64,000 nt of DNA, from positions 3,298,001 to 3,362,000 of the forward strand of contig NZ_CP125377.1 in the NCBI RefSeq assembly GCF_034008315.1. The letters are read 5' to 3'. The DNA comes from Pseudomonas sp. P8_241. Lineage in GTDB: Bacteria > Pseudomonadota > Gammaproteobacteria > Pseudomonadales > Pseudomonadaceae. The notes below the pieces were generated by a model. It was given only the letters and a program-made list of their open reading frames with translations, was not told the origin of the DNA and did no database searches. Positions within the stretch are counted from its first letter, which is position 1, and every line of letters begins with the position of its first letter. The translations under genes and the position numbers were made by a program. Below, in pieces: positions 29,101 through 34,271 of the stretch.

Positions 29101-29291
29101 TACAGCTCGGTGGCGTGGATGCAGCCCACCTCAGCCACCCAGATCCAGCGCTATCGCTGGATCACCAACCGCCCCCGGATAGCCCGTTGCACCCGGATGC
29201 CGCAACGCCCGAGCTGACTGACACCGGGCACCACGATGCACATTTGGCGGATGCGCCGATGCCGGATCCCGATCCGCAGTATCACGGCTGA
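17190..29291 (+). CDS. Giant VCBS/cadherin-like repeat surface protein (type I substrate)
   Basis: About 4030 residues, the presumed cargo of the exporter encoded just upstream (18-base gap). Translation may begin at TTG 17190 or at ATG 17196, two codons later. Residues 1-170 are a low-complexity Pro/Ala/Gly/Glu-rich region with no signal peptide. From about 170 to 3850 there are roughly 35 domains of about 100 residues, each closing with a G[TS]NDxP- or GTNQGA-type boundary. Two classes alternate: VCBS-type (TEDxx, YGTLxLD, GxWxYTLDN, VTDxHGA) and cadherin-like (GxYSFDPxDAAYQHLAEG). They are arranged in three-domain super-repeats at both ends around a more diverged centre (about 23.0-26.9 kb). 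Neither GGxGxD RTX repeats nor a TAAG/PAAG LapG site was found. The acidic C-terminal 200 residues carry a duplicated YLQ motif. A role as adhesin is inferred. Confidence 0.88.
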   Translation: MTMTNNFDGSTFGAHPGMSPDEAAKRLRAHEQPLGKQDPVEEKSPLGWTEDKQGETLPGEQPHAGGAPEQPHGSAPAYASAEQPLPEPGQVPVVATPAYSPTGFDADAGGNMPSPSINTAARAFVTADLGSAALPATDLVPVGGDASALLTPHASGRDEGSSPLLAAGDLAGSVIEDSQHQISGHLSVSGGEAGAAVQWQALAPDGVYGQLQVAPDGRWLYTPNETSPAFQGLNEGQHVIEEFLVRASSGHSAPVDLLIRIDLQGTNDRPQITQGSVLTGSSREDGQTFASGQLEAQDADQGAQLHWQVDTVHGQYGELTLDAATGQWQYHLDNDRGATQGLAEGELATESFLASVVDEYGATSSARLNITIIGLNDDPIIGRIDSLQATQDGDSIQGLVTATDVDTLDQLSFNTTADVPGFILAADGSYRFDPSNSAYRYLAEGDTRQLVIPVTVSDGHGGTATQNLVINLTGSNDLPVLNTLVARTAAEGDALLTGQLNASDVDDGHSLTFGTAAEVDGFTLNPDGSYSFDPAHSTYRSLPAGAQQTLVIPLTVTDEHGGSATQNLVITVTGTNQGAVISGALSGTVSDDNTSSTDLLETGGQLTISDPDSGETRFSPHGASDALAGRYGVLTLDASGAWHYAADSKQAAVRRLGQGDTLTDHFTITSVDGTQQNIDVTLTGTNDVPVISHDSITSGSILEDVTQNTVTGVLVANDVDIGSQLSWSLEPIEGTFGTLSIDSLSGEWIYTLDNSRPVTQALAEGQQVTEHFTALVTDEHGAVAQQHIDISVRGTNDNPVLLQIPAQNLTEDDTVVYGQLVGTDVDTGDTLSYATTSFTPGFNLNADGSYSFDPGDAAYQHLAEGAQQILTIPVTVTDSHGATATQNLLITLTGSNDLPVMNVHAGENAAEGDGPITGYATATDIDTGDVLTYSTSANVDGFSIDPDGTYHFDPSNAAYQSLNAGATLTLSIALTVTDNHGGTATQMLTITLTGTNQGAVIAGVNSASVIEDQCATGQLETGGQLSISDPDRDEAQFVAHDGTSPLLGTYGSLTLDASGAWHYTADNNQIAIQRLGEGAQVSDHFTVTSTDGTQHQISVTLIGTNDVPVLNAIAAQSADEDGARVFGQLVGTDVDTGDTLIYSSTASVAGLTLNADGSYSFNPGDAAYQHLAEGARQVLTIPLTVTDSHGATATQNLVITITGSNDLPVMSVLTARTSTEDDAAITGYATATDIDTGDVLTYSTSADVDGFSIDPDGTYHFDPSNAAYQSLNAGATLTLSIPLTVTDNHGGSVTQTLIISLSGTNDVPVISQSSITTGAITEDATANTVVGALSASDVDNGSQLNWSLVSASGVYGSLAIDEDSGQWTYTLDNSRPATQGLAQGQQVSEHFSVLVTDEHGASARQDVVISVRGTNDNPVLLNVPSQNVLEGGAVVHGQLNATDVDTRDILSFSTSAQVPGFTLSANGAYSFDPSNAAYQHLVDGATQTLNIPVSVNDGNGGTATQILSITLIGTNQGAVIAGRDTGGVTEDFDSPGTHLLEAAGQLTISDPDSDQAVFTEYSGAAALTGSYGSLSIDASGAWHYSADNNQAAVQQLGQGATLSEHFTITSVDGTPHTVTITLNGTNDVPVLNAITAQNAVEDGAKVTGQLTATDIDTGDTLSYSATATVAGFTLNANGSYSFNPGDAAYQHLAAGAQHVLTIAVTVTDNHGATATQNLVITITGSNDLPVMSVLAARTATEGGVAITGQAVATDIDTGDVLIYSTSATVDGFSIDPDGTYHFDPSNAAYQSLNAGAKQILSIPLTVTDNHGATATKILTITLTGTNQGAAIAGVDSGGVTEDLVTSGHLLETGGQLTISDVDKGEAAFTPHTGTGALAGTYGSLTIDASGAWHYSADNNLAAVQKLSEGATVTDTFTVRSVDGTAHQITVTLLGTNDAPQIGPSSVLIGAVTEDAAVRTATGLLVASDVDSDARLSWSLTSTEGSYGTLALDAASGSWIYTLDNSRAATQALAAGQQVHDSFIATVTDNHGAITQRTVDIVISGTNDLPVISGSSTAAVTEDDLQSAVCGTLTHADPDTGDTFTWSLVNGGGTYGTLTFDTSTGTWNYSLDNSRAATQALAVGERHTDNFTVRGTDASGTPVNQVISIEVNGSNDNPAISGAHQGSVVEDRTMTASGALSFNDIDTGDKLGTWQVLTPQGIYGTLSIDQNGNWTYRLDVARSQSIKAGDTPQDSFIVRVTDNHGGHADQQVTLQVTGTNDGPAIDPNSPALTGDVTEDQIGSTTAQGTIASGDPDIGDTLTWSIDGYSGQSVGSYGTLTLDQNGHWTYTLDHDKADRLAEGATVVDRFVVNITDAAGERSSATIQVQVHGTNDGPYIGGTSSGEVTEDIATRVSGKLLPGDVDIGDTASWAIIGEPHGQLGTLTLNAQGVWTYQLDTGSASVDALGQGASATETFRVQVTDPHGATDFKDITITVHGHNDAPFISGVDSGDVTEDQQNSVTGRLCVNDVDSGDQSSFEQSQYAGTYGHFSLNTDGQWTYQLFDSQAYVQALAEGQSVTETFTIAAHDQNGGVTYQPVTITVHGTNDAPVISGVTTGVVFEYVSHTASGRLVGYDPDQGDTNTWSLSDGQGTFGTLTLDDHGRWTYTLDVNDADTKALQPGDQATDSFRVLLTDNQGVSVECFVNVSVVGTQAPDAPPDPGTGGGDTGTPPLTLPSVSVSVTEDVSLIRSGLLTGVSPIGCPVTWQVTPVNGTFGVLTLGPDGAWVYNLHNDAAQVQALNEGQSVQEYFNVNGVDASGNKVQTQFTVTINGTNDTPQIIGVLQGTTIEDQQFTASGSLAVQDLNTGDSTTWSVQDGKGQLGDFSIDNNGDWSYHLDNAKAQYLNAGESVVERFWVNVIDNHNGTSSREVVVTVYGTADGPMIPSVTDGIAVPGGKETLAGKIPVLDPDISETFSFSLVSSSQGQFGTLSIDPDGSWHYQLDQADANSALKSLAAGQQLTDTFTVQVRDGNGHMALEQIRLRVSGINDAPVINGATTGSVTDRSIIQTSGKLLAGDPDAGDVATVNPQSVDSAHGHFEVASDGAWIYTLNVLNPAVKALNAGDSLTETFHVTAVDGNGVSAGKDVIITIRGSNDLPVVGGDVRGSTTEDTTSNSHGQLTTNDVDTGDITQWTGMNTAGAYGHFVMYANGTWNYLLNGNSPQVQALKDGQVVSETFIAHGRDQHGGEVTQVITIDVHGTNDAASITGQRTGDLTEDQDVTNGQLVVSGQIHLTDVDTGEGIINAQTVQGAYGTLELHGDGTWRYSADNAQDAIQHLGQGATLTDNVSLTSADGTPYQISIMVHGTNDVPVLSVLTAQNAIEEGARVTGQLLGTDTDTGDTLIYSSTLSVAGFTLNADGSYSFDPTDTAWQHLAEGATQVLTIPIIVTDSQGATATQNLVITITGSNDLPVMSVLTARTITEGDAAITGHATATDVDTGDSLTYSSNATVDGFTIDPDGTYHFDPSNAAYQSLNAGATLTLSIPLTVTDNHGASTTQILTITLTGTNQGAVIAGVDSGSVIEDQSVTGQLETGGQLTVSDPDSDEAQFVAHGGSSPLLGTFGSLTLDASGAWHYTADNSQIAIQQLGEGAQVSDYFTVSSTDGTQHQISVTLIGTNDVPLLNAISAQDAMEEGAMVTGQLLGTDIDTGDTLIYSTSASVAGFTLNADGSYSFDPADAAWQHLAEGATQVLTIAMTVTDSQGAAATQDLIITLTGTNQAAVIAGVDIGNVQKEGYTDTPHLLETNGQLTISDPDDNGASFVAHNGADALVGSYGLLDIDASGAWHYSADNNQAAVQQLAEGEQLTEHFSVSSVDGTTHNVTITLTGLNDVPNLSVMSAAAVNDAPSVSGHMANMAVEPSTVDNPPAEHQDSPDGTAQQASAGDAAHATTAQPSTVDLYLQFAQTDADHLAGLDRHSDSTSAQHGDNSARSSVEEYLQLGGVDAAHLSHPDPALSLDHQPPPDSPLHPDAATPELTDTGHHDAHLADAPMPDPDPQYHG
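20160..20524 (+). repeat. Near-identical DNA segment within giant gene, copy 1
   Basis: A 365-base segment coding one VCBS-type domain (TGTNQGAVIAG to IGTNDVPVLN). It reappears with few differences at 27801-28165, exactly 7641 bases downstream and in the same frame. The similarity extends into flanking domains. It indicates segmental duplication or recent gene conversion inside the gene. Confidence 0.75.
27801..28165 (+). repeat. Near-identical DNA segment within giant gene, copy 2
   Basis: Partner of 20160-20524 at a constant offset of 7641 bases. Shared stretches include synonymous positions, so the match is at DNA level and not only protein level. Recombination between the copies would delete about 7.6 kb in frame and shorten the protein by some 25 domains. 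Confidence 0.75.
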
Positions 29292-29671
29292 GGGGCAGAC
29301 AGGAGCGAAGAGAAGAACGTGGCGGACCATTAGCGACGTCTACAGTCGCCGACCGGCTCGGCAGGCACCTATGAAGTGCTTGGCGTGCCGCGCGGCGGGT
29401 GCTCGGACCTTCGCAACAACGCAAGAGCGAAGTTCCTGGGAAAGCGGCGTATACGCGCACATTGCTGGAGAACTCGCCGACATCAACCTGCCTGAAGAGG
29501 CTCGACACTGGCGAGCCTCCGCGACCGTCGAGTCTTGGCTGGCCAGTGAGTCTGGTTTGAGTACAAAAGGGCCCTTCGAGGGCTCTTTTTGTTGGTGGCT
29601 GACAGTCGTTTTTTAGGAATTCGCCTGCTCTTGAGTCAGCCGTGCAGTGCGTTCCTGTGGTTGCGCCAACC
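29292..29671. other. Intergenic region after the giant gene
   Basis: A 380-base region. An open frame at 29236-29616 overlaps the giant gene's end and has no recognised family. The only clear element is the terminator at 29566-29588. The rest holds nothing I can interpret. Confidence 0.4.
29566..29588 (+). terminator. Rho-independent terminator of the adhesin operon
   Basis: AAAGGGCCC (29566-29574), loop TTCGA, and GGGCTCTTT (29580-29588) pair over nine positions with one G-U, followed by T residues. It ends transcription from the giant gene and, having A residues on its left arm, may also work for the convergent gene. Confidence 0.8.
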
Positions 29672-30136
29672 TCAATCAAACTGCTTTGATGCGCTGGCGA
29701 TGCGCTGGTACTTACGCAACTGCCGGTTAGCGCTGCGGATATCCAGAAAAAATATCTCCCCGCTGCGCCAGAGCAGCATCCACGCGGTGACGGTAACGAC
29801 TCCCACGGGGATGGTGCCTTCAATACCCAGAGCCGTGCCTGCCAGTGCCAAGGCTAGTGCCAAGCCCAAGAGTGTCAGCGCTACCAGCCGCTGGGAGCGA
29901 ATATCTCCTCTGAGTTGTTCGCTCTTTTGCGCAAAGGTATTGCTGATGGCTTGCTGCAGGCGTTCTCGCTCATCTTGCGGGCAGCAAATCTGCAGGCACA
30001 GCTCGGGGTGGTGCCAGGCGCTATCCGACAGGTAGTCCACCAGGCCGGGGCTTAGCTTGGGGTTATCCGGCGAGGCAAACGGATTGAGGTAATCGTGGGT
30101 GATCGTCAGGTCGATTTTTTTAGTCATAACGAACAT
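29672..30136 (-). CDS. Small membrane protein of unknown function
   Basis: A 154-residue protein with two closely spaced hydrophobic segments (about 84-103 and 108-126) and cytoplasmic-looking charged ends. No family is recognised. Two starts are possible: ATG at 30136, and ATG at 30127 (MTKKID). An AGG lies only about four bases before the first and 13 before the second, so neither is decisive. The gene converges on the adhesin operon with the shared terminator between them. The N-terminal half has a soluble region with a CLQICCP cysteine cluster. It is likely real, given good coding character and a stop before the terminator, but function is open. Confidence 0.6.
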   Translation of the reverse strand: MFVMTKKIDLTITHDYLNPFASPDNPKLSPGLVDYLSDSAWHHPELCLQICCPQDERERLQQAISNTFAQKSEQLRGDIRSQRLVALTLLGLALALALAGTALGIEGTIPVGVVTVTAWMLLWRSGEIFFLDIRSANRQLRKYQRIASASKQFD

Positions 30137-30461
30137 TTACCTGGTTGAGTTGTGGGCGGAGGCTTTAGTGTTCGAGGTAAAGCTAGTCGCAAGACAGCTG
30201 CTCTGCTTGATCGGCAGTCGCACACGCTGTTGTAGGCGTGGAATTAGCCCTAAGCATCGGGGATTTTCTTCGAAAAAACAGATCCCGCTATTGAGCCAGA
30301 CATCCATGGGCTCGGTACCGTGCTGAGGTACATCCCAATGGTTCAAGCCCCCGACTTATGACTGGGGGTCCGGTAATTGAATACGCGGTGAGTTATTAGA
30401 TTAAAGCGGCTGAAAAAAAGACGGATCAGCTACAAACTAACAAAAAAATAATGGTGATCCC
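30137..30461. other. Intergenic region without recognised gene
   Basis: A 325-base region upstream of two divergent small genes. It contains a short hairpin near 30339-30357 (CCCCC/GGGGG around ACTTATGACT) without a strong T-tract, and an A-rich stretch (about 30412-30450) just before the next start. Nothing else can be supported. Confidence 0.35.
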
Positions 30462-30737
30462 ATGAGCTGTCTGGTTTGTGCAGGTGTCGCTGAACGCATT
30501 CAGTGTCATGGCCCGTGGGAGGAGAGAGATTGTCCGGTCTGTGGTCGCTATCGAGTTGCAGATGCGCTCGGCTCCTACACTGTTTGGTGGCGTTCACAAA
30601 CCCTAGGTTCGCCGCAGATCCCCGTAGGAGCCGGCTTGCTGGCGATGAGGCCAGCACATCCAACATCCCTGTTGCCTGATACTCCGCCATCGCCGATCGT
30701 GGGGTGCCCAGCTTGTAGGCGGATCACCCACCACTGA
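30462..30737 (+). pseudogene. Zinc-motif small protein, probably truncated by a REP element
   Basis: The first 36 or so residues contain CxxC pairs (CLVC and CPVC) and read like the start of a small zinc-binding protein of unknown function. From residue 37 on, the frame runs through REP-type DNA (30567-30655) and ends in low-quality sequence, so the C-terminus is probably replaced. The start ATG at 30462 follows GGTGAT. Whether a 91-residue product is made is unknown. The reading as truncated rests on the REP overlap and on the change of sequence character there, not on an alignment. Confidence 0.45.
30567..30655. repeat. REP-like element (degenerate pair)
   Basis: CGGCTCCTACAC near 30569-30580 and GTAGGAGCCGGCTTGCTGG near 30624-30642 face each other as in Pseudomonas REP doublets. 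The second arm matches the intact element at 58500. It overlaps the 3' part of the zinc-motif frame. Confidence 0.65.
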
Positions 30738-31157
30738 CTTTCCAGTGGTTGACATCGTCGGCAAACACCATCTGCTTCATCTCGTGGGCGAGGTCATTGT
30801 CCAGGCTCGACAGGTATTCGCGCAGGCGCTGGTGGTCGACGGATTTCTGGCTGAAATACCAGTTCATCGGGTGAATCAGAAAGCGTGCATGGGGCGAGGT
30901 GATACGTCGGCCTGCGGCCAGGAACATGATGATGCCATCGACTCGATGTTGCCGGCATTGATCGCACAAAGCGGCACCGGCAAGGACTTCAGGAAGGTAT
31001 AGAGGGTGAAGCCGAAGTTGGTGCTGCCGCCGCAGGTGGACAGGATCAGCAGCAGTGACGTGGCGCCCTGATCGATGGCTTCCAGGCAGCAATCCCTGAA
31101 ACGCTCGGTGGTCGGCTGGTCGATCTGACAGTGAAAGTGAGCGATATGCTCGGTCAT
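30724..31157 (-). pseudogene. ClpP-like serine protease, frameshifted
   Basis: The first frame (31157 down to about 30936) encodes MTEHIAHFHC to INAGNIESM. The reading then continues only in another frame as IIMFLAAGRRITSPHARFLIHP and on to 30724. Joined, they give a ClpP-fold protein of about 144 residues with the nucleophile context ESMG-II and the downstream His in the FLIHP segment. One G is missing from a GGG run (plus-strand CC at 30935-30936), which breaks the frame right after the presumed nucleophile Ser. ClpP-like stand-alone proteins of this size are known, usually without a recognised ATPase partner. It is either a genuine recent pseudogene or a one-base sequence error. Confidence 0.75.
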
Positions 31158-31422
31158 TGGCTGTCCTCCGGAATTCGGCGTTTGTAAACCTTCTTTTTAA
31201 CTATCCCACCTGGTGAATATTGACCATTTTCCATGGAAAAGTGGCTGTTTTCACGCATTTCGCCAGCGCCCACCGCCAGTCGAAAGCCCTTGATTTCAAT
31301 GGAACTAACGGCGCGATTCCACTCGTCGCAAGCCTGCTCAATTGCGCCAAACTTTCAACTTGCCGTGACCTCCGAAGTATACGAGCGAATGCTCGAACTA
31401 ACGATGTAAGAGGTGAATAGAA

Positions 31423-31833
31423 ATGGCTAATACAGGAAATAAAAATCCCGGCAATTTCTCCAATGACCCAGACAAGGCTAAACAAGCCGGCAAGCAAGGT
31501 GAAATGACCAACGATCCCAACCGGGCAACCGGGGCGGGCCAGAAAGGTGGTCAGGCTTCAGGCGGCCAACAGACCCGCGATACAGATCGCATGTCCGGAG
31601 GCGGGCAAGGTAATCGCGGTGGCGAATTTACCGACGATGACGACACCATGGACAAGCCAGGGCAAAAAGGTGGCCAGGCATCGGGTGGACGGCAATCAAG
31701 CGATGCGGATCAATCCACGGGCGGCGGGCAAGGAGCCGGTCGTGGCGGCACCCATGCCGATGACCAGGACAAAACCTCTCAAGCGGGACGCGAAGGAGGT
31801 CAGCACAAAGATGGCGGAGGACGTAAGTCCTGA
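31423..31833 (+). CDS. KGG-repeat stress-induced protein
   Basis: A 136-residue, very hydrophilic Gly/Asp/Gln-rich protein with repeated KGGQASGG and related GGG-QG motifs (about 40-50, 80-90 and 107-130). This is typical of the stress-induced acidophilic repeat (KGG) family that includes YciG- and GsiB/Con-10-like proteins. It has no signal peptide and no predicted folded domain. Members are usually induced by starvation, desiccation or the general stress sigma factor; no such promoter could be proven here. The start ATG is preceded by AGAGGTG. A good terminator follows 16 bases after the stop. Confidence 0.88.
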   Translation: MANTGNKNPGNFSNDPDKAKQAGKQGEMTNDPNRATGAGQKGGQASGGQQTRDTDRMSGGGQGNRGGEFTDDDDTMDKPGQKGGQASGGRQSSDADQSTGGGQGAGRGGTHADDQDKTSQAGREGGQHKDGGGRKS

Positions 31834-31849
31834 CGCCGTTTGATCCTCG

Positions 31850-31877
31850 CCAGGCCCCAATTTCAATCGGGGCCTGG
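31850..31877 (+). terminator. Terminator after KGG-repeat gene
   Basis: CCAGGCCCC (31850-31858) and GGGGCCTGG (31869-31877) form a perfect 9-base stem with a ten-base loop, followed by TTGTTTG. It lies between convergent genes and could serve both. Confidence 0.8.
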
Positions 31878-31960
31878 TTGTTTGTGGCTAAGACATTTGC
31901 GCGAAGGGTGCCAGCACCTGCTCATGAAAGGCACCTTGCACACGTCCGGCGATCGCCGTT

Positions 31961-33637
31961 TCAGAGCAGGTGCACGTAGGTTCCCGGCGCAGCCTCGGCA
32001 GGGGCATAAGCCTTGTTGCCCAGTTTCGCGGGAGCCTTTTTGCGATCGCCCGAGCGTGCCTGCAGCCAGGCCAGCCAGTGGGGCCACCAGGAACCCGCCT
32101 GTTTACTGGCGGAGTCCATCCACTCCTGGGCATCGACCGGCAGTTCGCTGCTGGTCATGAAGCGCGCCTTGGGGTTGCCCGGCGGATTGAGGATGCTCTG
32201 GATATGCCCGCTGTTGGACACCACGAACTCGCCCTGACCGCCAAACAGATGCATGGAACGGTAGCAGGCGTCCCACGGGGTGATGTGGTCCGTAAGGCCT
32301 GCGATGCAATAGAAGTCACTGGTGACCTGACCGAGGTCTATCGGTGTATCGCAAACCTCCATGGCGCCGGCGCGGGCGAACGGATTGGTCTGGTACATAT
32401 CAATGAAGTCGCCGTGCAGCGCGGCGGGCAGATTGGTCGTGTCGTTGTTCCAGTAGAGCACATCGAATGACGGTGGCTCGTTGCCGAGCAGGTAGTTGTT
32501 GATCCAGTAATTCCAGATCAGATCATTGGGGCGCATCCAGGCGAAGACCTTGGCCAGTTCGCTTCCCTTCAGTACACCGGCCTGGTACGAACGGCGCTTG
32601 GCTGCCTCCAGGGTTTTCTCGTCGGCGAACAGCCCGACCTGAGTGTCGGGGCGGATGTCCAGCATGCTGACCGCCAAGGTAAAGGCATTGACCTTCTTCT
32701 CGTCCAGGGCGGCGTAATGGCCCAACAGCGAGGACAGGGTGCAACCGCCGGAGCAGGCGCCAAAGGTGTTCAGGTCGGGACTGCGGGTGATCTTGAGCAC
32801 CGCGTCGATCGCTTCCTTCAGGGCTTCAACGTAGCTGGACAAACCCCAATCACGCTGTGCCTTGCCCGGATTGCGCCAGCTGATGGCGAAGGTCTGGATA
32901 CCGCTGTCGAGAAGATAACGGATCAGACTCTTTTCCGGCGTCAGGTCAAACAGGTAGAACTTGTTGATCTGTGGCGGCACCACCAGTAATGGACGCGCCT
33001 GCACCTGTTCGGTACGAGGCTTGTACTGGATCAACTCCAGCACCTCGTTGCGAAACACCACCGCACCTTCGGTGATGCCCAGGTTGTGGCCGACCTCGAA
33101 AGCGGTCTTGTCCACCTGGCTTGGCATGCCGCCGTTTTCGATCAGGTCCCGGGTCAGCTGGGAGAAACCATCCAGGAGGCTCTTGCCGCCGGTTTCAAAG
33201 AAGCGCTTGAGCGCTGCCGGGTTGGCCAGGGTATTGGTCGGCGCCATTGCCTGGGTCAGCAGGCCAATGACGAACTGACCACGCTGGGCGTCTTCTTCGC
33301 TCAGGTTGCTGGTGCTGATCCATTCATTCATCTCCTGGCACCAGGCCAGGTACGTCTGCTTGTAGCGACGGTAGAGCGGGTTGCGTTGCCAGGTCTGCTC
33401 GTCGAAGCGCTTGTCTCCCGCCGCCGGCGCGAGCTGGGAGCGGTCGAGCAGGACATTCTTCAGCTCAACGCCGAATGCCGCCATATGGCGAGCGCTATGC
33501 ACGGGCTGTTTCAACACCTGTCGCAGGACCATCCGGGCGGTTCCGAGCAGGTCGCGCCCGCGAGGACCGAAGGCCGGGTTCAGGTTCAGCGTGTGCATTG
33601 CAGCTTGCTGGGAGAGGTCTTTATTTTTTTTATCCAT
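31961..33637 (-). CDS. phaC: Class II poly(3-hydroxyalkanoate) polymerase, orphan copy
   Basis: Polymerises (R)-3-hydroxyacyl-CoA into medium-chain PHA on storage granules. With the ATG at 33637 (MDKKNKDL) the protein has 558 residues, matching class II length and N-terminus; an in-frame GTG at 33670 would add 11 unusual residues. The lipase-like box GACSGGCT holds Cys295. Asp448 (LTDHITPWD) and His476 (SNSGHIQSILNPPGNPKARF) complete the triad. Signature class II stretches (PLLVVPPQINKFY, KVFAWMRPNDLIWNYW) are intact. The usual partners phaZ, a second phaC, phaD and phasin genes are absent, so this is a solitary extra synthase among mobile-looking genes. It mixes features I associate with both PhaC1 and PhaC2, so no number is assigned. 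Confidence 0.93.
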   Translation of the reverse strand: MDKKNKDLSQQAAMHTLNLNPAFGPRGRDLLGTARMVLRQVLKQPVHSARHMAAFGVELKNVLLDRSQLAPAAGDKRFDEQTWQRNPLYRRYKQTYLAWCQEMNEWISTSNLSEEDAQRGQFVIGLLTQAMAPTNTLANPAALKRFFETGGKSLLDGFSQLTRDLIENGGMPSQVDKTAFEVGHNLGITEGAVVFRNEVLELIQYKPRTEQVQARPLLVVPPQINKFYLFDLTPEKSLIRYLLDSGIQTFAISWRNPGKAQRDWGLSSYVEALKEAIDAVLKITRSPDLNTFGACSGGCTLSSLLGHYAALDEKKVNAFTLAVSMLDIRPDTQVGLFADEKTLEAAKRRSYQAGVLKGSELAKVFAWMRPNDLIWNYWINNYLLGNEPPSFDVLYWNNDTTNLPAALHGDFIDMYQTNPFARAGAMEVCDTPIDLGQVTSDFYCIAGLTDHITPWDACYRSMHLFGGQGEFVVSNSGHIQSILNPPGNPKARFMTSSELPVDAQEWMDSASKQAGSWWPHWLAWLQARSGDRKKAPAKLGNKAYAPAEAAPGTYVHLL

Positions 33638-33825
33638 CGTGACACCCGCTAGGGCACCCGAGACGGGCACCCGGTAGTTTTATGGCTGCGGGCAAGACCG
33701 GAGAGCGTGCCGGTCAGGCGAGCAGCAAAGGGCAGGGGCTTGCCACGCAGGTCTCTGGGATTTTATAGACGGGGGGATGGACAGCCTTTCATTTGGCGAC
33801 AACGGGTTTTCAATTCATGACAAAA

Positions 33826-34205
33826 TCACGACCTTATGTCCGCGATTGTGCATTGAGTTGGCGTCGATGCTCCACCGATGCGTGTTGAAATCTGAGCAAA
33901 AGGCATCAGCGACATGCGATTAGAGGCAGAGAGGATTGCAACGTCCCCAGTTCCACCCAGGCGGCTGTGGCAGCAGGTGACAATGGCCGAGTCGATGGGA
34001 TACATCTTCATCACATTGCCAATGAAGAAACCCGCGACTGTCATCGAGACCACGACCGATATGCAGACCAGCACATACCCAACCGAGAAGACTTTTACCA
34101 CGCTATCCAGCGGTACATAGAGCATGCCGAGGCCGATCATCACCGGCCAGATGAAGGCGGCGGAAACCAGCTAGTAGAACGATTGCGCACCTTTCTCCAG
34201 AGAGT
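33826..34205 (-). pseudogene. Relic of a 2-hydroxycarboxylate (CitS/MaeN-type) transporter, C-terminal end
   Basis: The frame encodes the last quarter of a sodium:citrate/malate symporter of the 2HCT family, with two hydrophobic segments, a YPIDSAIV motif and the family hallmark GGTGDVAILSASNRM followed by MPFAQISTRIGGA. Reading back from its first Met, the homology-like frame continues to about 34205 through an in-frame TAG (FY-stop-LVSAA, probably from CAG). The N-terminal three quarters are missing. It is therefore a dead remnant. Its upstream junction lies inside the truncated secreted-protein frame beginning at 34246. Confidence 0.8.
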
Positions 34206-34246
34206 GAACTGACAAGAAGCGTTAATAGAACAATGAGCTTTTTCAT
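34103..34246 (-). pseudogene. Truncated start of a secreted-protein gene
   Basis: AAGGA six bases upstream of an ATG at 34246 begins MKKLIVLLTLLVSS, a good signal peptide. After about 14-16 residues the frame runs out of step into the transporter relic and ends at 34103. The start signals look genuine, 25 bases after the cyclophilin-like gene, so this was probably the next gene of that operon before a deletion fused it to the relic. Confidence 0.5.
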
Positions 34247-34271
34247 TGGAATCCTTGTTGATGCGGAGTCA

